DNA of 64,000 nucleotides, from positions 360,792 through 424,791 of the forward strand of contig BCIH01000015.1 in the NCBI GenBank assembly GCA_002897115.2, in the 5' to 3' direction. The stretch's first letter is position 1; each line of letters opens with the position of its first letter. Below are positions 57,203 through 64,000 of this stretch, piece by piece. Origin of the DNA: Prototheca cutis. Taxonomy: Eukaryota; Chlorophyta; Trebouxiophyceae; Chlorellales; Chlorellaceae. The position numbers and the translations under genes are program-made. The notes beneath the pieces were generated by a model that had not been told where the DNA came from, searched no databases, and was given only the letters and a program-made list of their open reading frames with translations.

Positions 57203-57426
57203 CGGTGAGAAGAGCGCTGTTGGAGAAGGGATGCCGGGGAGGGGCCCTCTGGATCAGTTCTTTTGCTTCCGAGGTGCTGCTGGGCCTGCTTCGCTGTGGC
57301 TTGGGCCGGGGACATGCCGGAAATTCCTCGCATGCGCATTTCCTGTCCATCCATGCACGGGTTGTGATGCATTGCCTGTACCGGGGTTTCAAAAAAATCT
57401 ACGACCGAAATCTCCAGGAGTGAAGC
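57203..57426. promoter_or_regulatory. Compact divergent promoter, HIRAN gene / RTRAF
   Basis: Only about 224 bases separate the two proposed start codons, so the promoters must be compact or shared. No named element seen. Confidence 0.4.
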
Positions 57427-58482
57427 ATGGAGGCCGTGGCAGTGTTCCTGAAGGCTCTTGGGTATCCGGAGGTGGCACGGTTCGAGGTGCCGACTGGCCA
57501 AGCCCCGCTGGACCACCGATCGATCCAAAGCCTGATCATTTGGCTTGAGAATCAAAAAATCAGGCACTATGCGGTTGCAGACAGGCAGGCCCTGACTGCA
57601 CCCGAGCCAGAGCGGTGGGAGGCGGCGTACACCCAATACCTGGCCGACCTTGGGTGTCCCACGGGCCCTGCCGACCAGGAGCGCTCACTGGAGTGGATCT
57701 GCTCCAAATCAGGTCCGTGGGGTTGATGTGGGGGGTTGGGGTGAGTGGATGGCGTGGATAGTGAGGATGCAGGTGGCGGATGGGATGGCGAGTGGCACTG
57801 GCCTTCCAGTGTTGTTGTTGACTTGGGTTGCACTGCACCTGTGGAGCCAAAGAACGCCCTCCTTTGCAGCAATATAAAAACAATGTATTCTCTAAATGCC
57901 ACAGTGTCCCTGGAGTACACAGACCACAAGGACAGGCTGAACGCGGCGAGCGAGGCTGCTATCGCGGCAGCGGGCCCCGTCGCTGACTGGTCAGAGTTGA
58001 GTCTGCCACCCTTTCGGGACATCGCCGACCCGGCAGTGGCCGAGGCTGTGCGCCGCATGCATCGCCTGGTGCAGGCGGACGACGACGCCAGCGAGCGGCC
58101 GCTCACAGCCGCGGCCCTGGAAGAGCTGGGCGCCGTCATCCGGGGTCAAGTGCTTCCCGCGCTGCCCGAAGACGGCGAGGCACGCCAGCCACCCTCTGCG
58201 GGTGGCAATGGGGCGCAGCGTGCACCTGCAGCAGCGGCACGAACAGCACAGCAGCAGCAGCAGTCGAGCAGTTCAACAACGGACCCTCTGACACTGCTAT
58301 CGCGCTTCCCACTGGGTTTTTCGACGGGCGACGGCGCACAGGACGCGGCGGCCACCATCCTCCGCCTGCTGTACCTCCGGGACCTGCGGGAACTGCAGTC
58401 GCAGGCCGACGAGGCGCTGGAGGCTCTGCAGGCCCGAACCGCCCGTGTCATGGCTGAAGCCACATTCGGCCGGCCAAAGTAG
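57427..58482 (+). CDS. RTRAF: RTRAF (CGI-99/hCLE/C14orf166) homologue
   Basis: In animals RTRAF is an RNA-binding subunit of the tRNA-ligase complex and of RNA transport granules. Exons 57427-57712 and 57905-58482 give 287 residues. N-terminal strings match closely: FLKALGYPE, IQSLIIWLENQKIRHYAV, RWEAAYTQYLADLGCP and RSLEWIC. The C-terminal end has GFSTGDGAQDAAATILRLLYLRDLRELQ, equal to the human FDTGD...AAQILRLLHIEELRELQ region. Between them lies an algal insert with a short Gln/Ser run (near 58250-58275). The poly-Gln stretch is not in animal proteins. Confidence 0.93.
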
Positions 58483-58517
58483 AATATTACTTTCGCTTAT
58501 TTGCTTCGCCCCCTTTT

Positions 58518-58520
<3 letters not shown>

Positions 58521-58563
<43 letters not shown>

Positions 58564-58586
58564 TGTGTGTGTGTGTGTGTGTGTGT
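58521..58586. repeat. (GA)20(GT)13 compound microsatellite
   Basis: GA at 58521-58560, GT at 58561-58586, in the convergent spacer between RTRAF and the GT92 gene. Confidence 0.97.
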
Positions 58587-58647
58587 CGACATATCTTCAA
58601 ATTGGGTTCACGTGGTATGTATCTACCTACAAGGCGAGGCTTGATCG

Positions 58648-60464
58648 TCATTTCGGCCCTCGGAGCCAGTGGTCTTGGTGGGTTTCGGCGTCGTAGAGGC
58701 GCATGGCGCGGGCGGCGTCGCGTGGATCCCGATTTCCGCGGGTATCCCCCGCATCCCAGGCCCTCAGCGCGTCCAGGTTCCACTCGATGCTCCAGGAATC
58801 GACGAAATAAAAGTATTCCCAGCCACGCTGGCGCTTCATGCCCGACCCCCGAGCCACTTTTGTTGAAAACTCTGCCCGGCTCTTGGTCGCATAGTGATGC
58901 AGCGCCAGCGACGCGTGCACGGGCCTGTCGCCACGGGGACCCTCGATCACGGAACCGTCGGTCCGCAGGACAGCTGCTCCCGTGCAGTTGTGCCGGAACG
59001 CGTGCGGGCTCCAGGCCCCCTCCGTGCATGGCACGCGCACGATCGACTTGACCAGCTGGTGCTGGCTGTGCCGCAGCGGCAGGCACCGCACGTAGCTCCG
59101 CAGCGTGCCCCCCGCAGGCCGCGTCTCGTGCCCCGAGGACCCAAACAGGATCCAGTGCACCGCCAGAGCTGGGTGGTCAGTTGGGGGTAGTTAAGGGAAG
59201 GGGGGGTATTTGTGTGGGTAGGTGGGTGGGGGTTTGGAGTTGGTCCGCAAGGTTTGTCTTTCTTATCTTGGGGATGTCCATTCCCTCGCACTCGACCCCA
59301 CTACACAGACGACCCCACCATTCATCAACAAGCATACCAGAGCCGTGCATGAATCGTGTAAGAAAGTGCGGCAAGCTGCGGATCGGCGGCCCACCGTCCC
59401 GAAACATGAGGAATTCGTCGACGTCGATAAAGCCCATCCAGTCGTGCATGTCACGCGCCTGAGCCAGGCAGCCATCGTAGGCGTACAGCTGTGGCGCGCC
59501 CGTCGGGTGGGTGAAGTTGGCAAAATACGTGTAGTCCACAAACCCGGCGTCCATGTGCGCCTGGAGTGTCGCGTTCATGGGGGGGGTAGACTGATTGTCC
59601 CAGACGTACACCTTGCTCACACCCAGCCTGCGGGGAGTTTGGTGGTCATCATTGGGTCGGGGTGGAGTGTTTGGTGATGCGGATGCTAGTGATGGAACTT
59701 TCCAGATGAAAGGGAAACGGTTCAACTGGCGGTCCATCAATGAAGGTGCTCCCTCCCTGCCTCACATGGCCAAGACAATCACAGGGCAGGGCGCGTGTTT
59801 GAAAGTGGTGACCAGCACGGTGCCGCATGGGAGCATGGACACAGGGTTCTGGTAGTAGCCATCCATAGACTGGCAGTGCACGCTCTGTGCACCAGGCAAT
59901 CGCCACCCTCCCCTAGTCTAGCCACCGACCTCTTGTGATGCTCCAGCCACTCGAGGATGTCCTCGTGGGCATCTCGAGCCACGAGGCACATTGCCAAGAA
60001 GCCCGGGCCCGGGTGATCTGGGGGGATAGGGGGGGTAGGAGGCCTGTGTCTCAGGCGCATGCGCCACAGATTCCCAACACCCCATCCATGTCCTCGACAC
60101 CCTCACCCGCTTCCAAAAACGTGCTGGACGTGAGTTCCTCGGGCAGGGGCTCAGTTTGGGCAAACTCCAGGGGGATGCTGGGGGGCACCGGCGTGGCCTC
60201 AAATGTCAGTGGGGGCGCGTCGTCAGGGGGAGGCGGGGAGGCTCGCCGGCGGTAGTCACCCTTCCTGGTGATGTTGTTCACGGGATCCAGGTGGTCGCTG
60301 CTCCGGGGATCATCGTGCACCGGGTGCTCGTGCACCAGGGAGCCCCCGACGGGGGTGCTCACCGCGTGGTTCTTGATGATCCAGCCCCAGCATGCGCCGG
60401 GGTGCCACGAGCATGCAAAAAACAGTGCCGCGAGCAGCCAGGCGCATGCCCGGGCGCGCCGCAT
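58648..60464 (-). CDS. Glycosyltransferase family 92 (DUF23), type II membrane protein
   Basis: Golgi-type glycosyltransferase; GT92 members are galactan or N-glycan galactosyltransferases. Exons 60464-60107, 60017-59930, 59627-59338 and 59168-58648 give 418 residues. The N-terminus (MRRARACAWLLAALFFACS) is a short basic start and signal-anchor helix, followed by a Pro-rich stem of about 100 residues. The catalytic body has CLVARDAHEDILEWLEHHKR, then LGVSKVYVWDN, the metal-binding DxD in MGFIDVDEFLMF, and AVHWILFGSSGHE. A His-rich C-terminal block (HHYATKSRAEFSTKVARG) is also typical. Acceptor and donor cannot be told from sequence. Confidence 0.9.
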
Positions 60465-60895
60465 CCTCTCGCACGCGGGCTCGACAGTTCAGGGGGCCAT
60501 GCTCAACTGTGCCAGCCAGCAAGCCCAGATCCTGGCTTCCCTTCGAGCTGGTCGCGCTTCATGTCAAAGCGCACAGTTTCATTTGGTGCCATGGACGAAT
60601 GGAGCGCGTCTATGCAAAGTAGACGGTGTCATTTCTGCTCCAGATTCGCGGAGCAACATGAACCTGTTCGGCACATGGAGTGCTGGATCCGTCTCCTCGC
60701 GATCTCTGCTTGAGATCTGCTGGGTCACGGGGTGACCCCTTCAGCCATGCGTGCATTCAACCAATTCTGACACGAAAACAAAATCAGCGAACATGAACAA
60801 GGACAGCTTGTTGCAGCACGCCAAAGGACACTTACAGCAAGGCGTGTTGTCACCAAGCGCCACAGAGAGTCGTTGAGAGGCACCCACCCGCCCGT
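60465..60895. other. Intergenic between GT92 and IspE
   Basis: GT92 promoter and IspE 3' flank. No coding signal seen. Confidence 0.4.
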
Positions 60896-62322
60896 TCACA
60901 CAGCCAGAGCACATGGTACCTCCTCCGGGACAGAGTACCAGCCATCACTGCTCCGGAAAATGGGTCTTGCCGGCGCAACAAACAGTCCCGGGTACTTTTT
61001 CAGCAGCTCCGGCGGCGGCGTGTCTGACCCGATGCCCACGACTGTACTGCCGCTGCCGGTCATGAACACTGCATCAAATGCGCCGCTTTCTTCCAGCACC
61101 GTCTTGATGTCTTGGAGTTTAGGCAGCCTGCAGCAGTCGTGCCGGGGGTAGATAGATAGGTGGGGTATGGGCGGGGCGAAAAATATTTCCTGCTGCTCTA
61201 TCGTCGTTGCCCGCGCACAGGGCCAGACGGTCCATTGTGTGGCACAACCAGACACCCCTCAAAGCGCACAGTGCAAAGGCCGGGGCTTCAAGGTCGTTGA
61301 TGCAGGTGGCGTTGGAGGCCCTGCCCTCGCGGTTCAGAAGCTCAAGCAGCTCCAACGGATCTGCCGTGCTGCAACGGTCGAGGCGCAGCTTCTTGAACAC
61401 CGCAGGCGTCGGAAGGCCCTCGGTCGGCTTGACCAACAGCATGGGGGTGCTGGTCGGCAGCGGCGGCTGAGGCACATTCTCCACGACTTCGCCCCGCCCC
61501 GTGCAGTAGCTGGCGCCGCTGCCAAAGAACACGCTGACGTCGGAGCCAATCTCCCCAGACCAAGCCAGCAGGTCGGCTGCCGAAGCGGGGCGTCCCGCAA
61601 GCTCGTTGGCGGCCCACAGCGCCGTAGCGGCATTGCCCGATCCGCCGCCCAAACCCGCGCCGTGCGGCACGCGCTTGGCAAGCGACACGTGGAATCGCTC
61701 GCGGCAGCCTGTTTTGCGCCGGAACAGGTCCAAAGCCTTTTTGGGGGGGAAGGGGTTGAAGTGTGTGCATGGGGCATAGAAACGATCGTATGCATACAAC
61801 ACTCCCCCAGCCTTCGTTCCCACCCCCTGCCAATATCAATACCCACCTTGATAGCCAGGTTAGAGGCGTCCGTCGGCACCCCAGGTGCATCACAGACAAG
61901 CTCATCCGCGCCCCTGTCACTGCCGAGCGGCATGAATGCCATGTTGTCGCCCCAGCTGACCACTTGGAACAGGGAAGCAAGATCGTGGAAGCCGTCTGGC
62001 CGCCGCCGCATGATGCGCAGGAACAAGTTGATCTGCCGCACGGGGTGATTTTTCCACAGGGGTTGAGAGTTGGCGGTTGGAGTGCCGGTGGATGGCGTCA
62101 TGTAATTGCCATGCCCTGCATCGTGTTGCTACCAGCCACAAATCAGCAAACCTTGCACGGGGAGAACAGGTGCAGGGTCTGGTGGCCTGCAGCATCTTTC
62201 GCCTGTGATTTACGCGCACATGCTCTCTGGATGCGCGTGCACTTGCCCGTGTGGAAGGCGCGCTGGGCGGGCCGAGCGGACAGGCTGGGCCCCGCCGTCG
62301 TCGCGCTGCTTGCCCAGCTCAT
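60896..62322 (-). CDS. ispE: 4-diphosphocytidyl-2-C-methyl-D-erythritol kinase (IspE), plastid
   Basis: Fourth enzyme of the plastid MEP pathway for isoprenoid precursors; phosphorylates CDP-ME with ATP. Exons 62322-62152, 62032-61847, 61736-61270 and 61127-60896 give 351 residues. The N-terminus (MSWASSATTAGPSLSARPAQ) is a typical chloroplast transit peptide. The GHMP-kinase motifs are LHLFSPCKINLFLRI across the first junction, the P-loop PHGAGLGGGSGNAA, and FMTGSGSTVVG near the end. The first exon is short and easily missed. The donor at 61269 (CT|GTGCGC) restores PAFALLPKLQDI, in register with plant IspE. Confidence 0.94.
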
Positions 62323-62941
62323 GTCTGCCAGGTCCGCCGCAATGCAGATTCAGGGAATTGTTTCGGGCGAAGAATACATAAGTAACTTCGATCCCACCAT
62401 TATGCTCGAGCAGCGCATGCCACAGTGTGGTGCGGATCTTCGGTTTTGAACGCGCTCTCTTTTCTCGGGGTGGGTGGGTGGAATTGAGGGAATAGAGGCC
62501 GATCACCTACTCTATGGACAAGGTCTCTTCCATCCTCCTCTCTGGACAACACATAGTTCTGCCAACCGTAGAATCTCCTGACCACTGCCAACAAACGCTG
62601 CTGCTTTCTGTTTACAGAACAAAATTCGATGGGGCCCGCCACACCGGGCGGTGCAGCAGCGCCCTAACGACCGACCCTTCGAGGGGGGTGTTATATTGTT
62701 CCGGGACAGTGGCGAGTCTGGAGTACACTACATGACTCTGCAACGTGGCATACAAGCTAGAAAAAAGGGGGATGGCTGGGGGGTTTGCAGGCAGGATCCG
62801 CACAAACGCCGCCCGCGCCCAAGTCCCCTTGCGCTGCTGCCGCAGCGGCACTCCTGGGTGGGCACGCAATAGGGTGCTCAGGCCATCACACCACAGCAAC
62901 AAAGAGGAGCCCTTTTGTTTTTTAAGACACTCAAAAGCTGA
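62323..62941. other. Intergenic between IspE and isocitrate lyase
   Basis: IspE promoter and isocitrate lyase 3' flank. Short open frames without motifs. Confidence 0.4.
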
Positions 62942-64000
62942 TCAGTGCTTGAACTGGGAGGCTTCTGTGGACCCGGCCAGAGCGGTGGTGGACGACTTGC
63001 CCGAGGTGATGGCATTGGACACGGCATCAAAGTAGCCCGTGGCGGCCTCACGCTGGTGGCGAGCGCCCGTGTAGCCGTGCTCGGCGTCGGCAAACTCGCG
63101 CTGCTGGAGCGCCGAGTAGGCCGTCATGCCCGAGGCCGCGTAGCCGCGGGCCAGGTCGAACATGGCGTGGTTGATGGCATGGTAGCCGGCCAGCGTGATG
63201 AACTGGAACTTGTATCCCAGCTTGCCAATCTCCTTCTGGAAGTTGGCAATCTCGTCGTCGTTGAGCATGGCCTTCCAGTTGAAGGAGGGAGAGCAGTTGT
63301 AGGCCAGCATCTTGCCTGGGAACTTGGCGTGAATGCCCTCGGCAAACTCACGCGCCTCCTCCAGGCTCGGATCGTTGGTCTCGCACCAGATCAGGTCGGC
63401 GTAGGGTGCGTACTCCAGGCCGCGGGCGATGGCCATCTTCACGCCGCAGTTGACGCGGTAGAAACCCTCGGCCGTGCGCTCGCCCGTACAGAAGGGCTTG
63501 TCGCAGGCGTCGATGTCGGAGGTCAACAGGTTGGCGCTGTGCGCGTCGGTGCGGCCCACGATGACCGTCGGCACGCCGGCAACGTCGGCGGCCAGGCGCG
63601 CGGCAATCAGGTTGCGCACGGCGTGGCTGGCGGGGACCAGGACCTTGCCGCCCAGGTGTCCGCACTTCTTCTCGGAAGACAGCTGGTCCTCAAAGTGCAC
63701 GCCAGCGGCGCCGGCCTCGATCATGGCCTTCATCAGCTCGTACGCGTTGAGCGGGCCGCCGAAACCGGCCTCCGCATCGGCCACGATGGGCAGCAGGTAG
63801 TCGCGGGTCACGTTGCCCTCGGCACACTCAATCTGGTCCGCACGCAGCAGCGCGTTGTTGATGCGCTTGACCAGCGTCGGCACAGAGTTGACGGGGTACA
63901 GCGACTGGTCGGGGTAGGTCTGACCAGCCGTGTTGTTCTCGGCGGCCACCTGCCAGCCAGACATGTAGATGGCCTTGAGCCCGGCCTTGGCCATCTGGAC
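62942..64000 (-). CDS. ICL: Isocitrate lyase, C-terminal part (continues past the window)
   Basis: Cleaves isocitrate to glyoxylate and succinate, the entry step of the glyoxylate cycle. One uninterrupted exon of 352 codons plus stop runs to the window edge; the N-terminal third lies outside. Signature [16 protein letters not shown] contains the catalytic Cys. Other landmarks are [58 protein letters not shown] and [11 protein letters not shown]. The C-terminus, [15 protein letters not shown] ([13 protein letters not shown]), has no SKL-type tripeptide, so a cytosolic location is plausible, as known for Chlamydomonas. It is the bacterial/algal short form by the look of this region, without the extra plant insert. 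Confidence 0.96.
   Translation of the reverse strand, partial: VQMAKAGLKAIYMSGWQVAAENNTAGQTYPDQSLYPVNSVPTLVKRINNALLRADQIECAEGNVTRDYLLPIVADAEAGFGGPLNAYELMKAMIEAGAAGVHFEDQLSSEKKCGHLGGKVLVPASHAVRNLIAARLAADVAGVPTVIVGRTDAHSANLLTSDIDACDKPFCTGERTAEGFYRVNCGVKMAIARGLEYAPYADLIWCETNDPSLEEAREFAEGIHAKFPGKMLAYNCSPSFNWKAMLNDDEIANFQKEIGKLGYKFQFITLAGYHAINHAMFDLARGYAASGMTAYSALQQREFADAEHGYTGARHQREAATGYFDAVSNAITSGKSSTTALAGSTEASQFKH

Noticed and set aside
58521..58586. CRISPR-like or tandem regulatory array
   Set aside because: Plain dinucleotide microsatellite without spacers.

Overview
The window is eukaryotic nuclear DNA. Genes are split by many short GT-AG introns, coding sequence is GC-rich and both strands are densely used. 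The content fits a green alga, most likely a trebouxiophyte (a Chlorella-like lineage): a plastid-type formate/nitrite transporter, a plant-type non-catalytic isoamylase, a plastid MEP-pathway kinase (IspE) with a transit peptide, an mTERF protein, both glyoxylate-cycle enzymes and a plant-style TKL kinase. The genus is not fixed by the sequence. I traced about 25 protein genes by joining exons at plausible splice sites. In most of them the exon lengths sum to an intact frame, which gives an internal check.

Layout, left to right: formate/nitrite transporter (-), ISA2-like isoamylase (-), tubulin cofactor D (-), WDR5 (+), CDT2/DTL (+), complex I 23-kDa subunit (-), mTERF (+), flavin amine oxidase (-), a receptor-like kinase with fasciclin-type extracellular region (-), homocysteine S-methyltransferase (-), an NT-C2/coiled-coil protein (+), a type I membrane protein (+), malate synthase (-), a decayed TnpB/Fanzor-like locus (+), GH28 (+), NOL12/RRP17 (+), a second Fanzor-like remnant (+), a ZNRD2-like protein with two zinc-ribbon units (+), RNase H2 subunit B (-), ATP:cob(I)alamin adenosyltransferase (+), an RBM5/RBM10-like splicing factor (+), an unrecognised acidic protein (+), a HIRAN protein (-), RTRAF/CGI-99 (+), GT92 glycosyltransferase (-), IspE (-) and isocitrate lyase (-, running off the right edge).

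Genes are unrelated neighbours, as usual in a nuclear genome, apart from two themes. The two diagnostic glyoxylate-cycle enzymes lie about 23 kb apart on the same strand, and neither ends in a canonical peroxisomal tripeptide. Two predicted PCNA clients, CDT2 and RNase H2B, each carry a C-terminal PIP-box-like motif.

The most unusual material is a pair of short, degraded ORFs (about 41.2-41.5 kb and 45.2-45.5 kb) that resemble the zinc-ribbon and last RuvC motif of TnpB/Fanzor RNA-guided nucleases. Each is followed at once by strong DNA hairpins. Introns are notable for long (TG)n/(G)n tracts and for two likely GC-AG introns.
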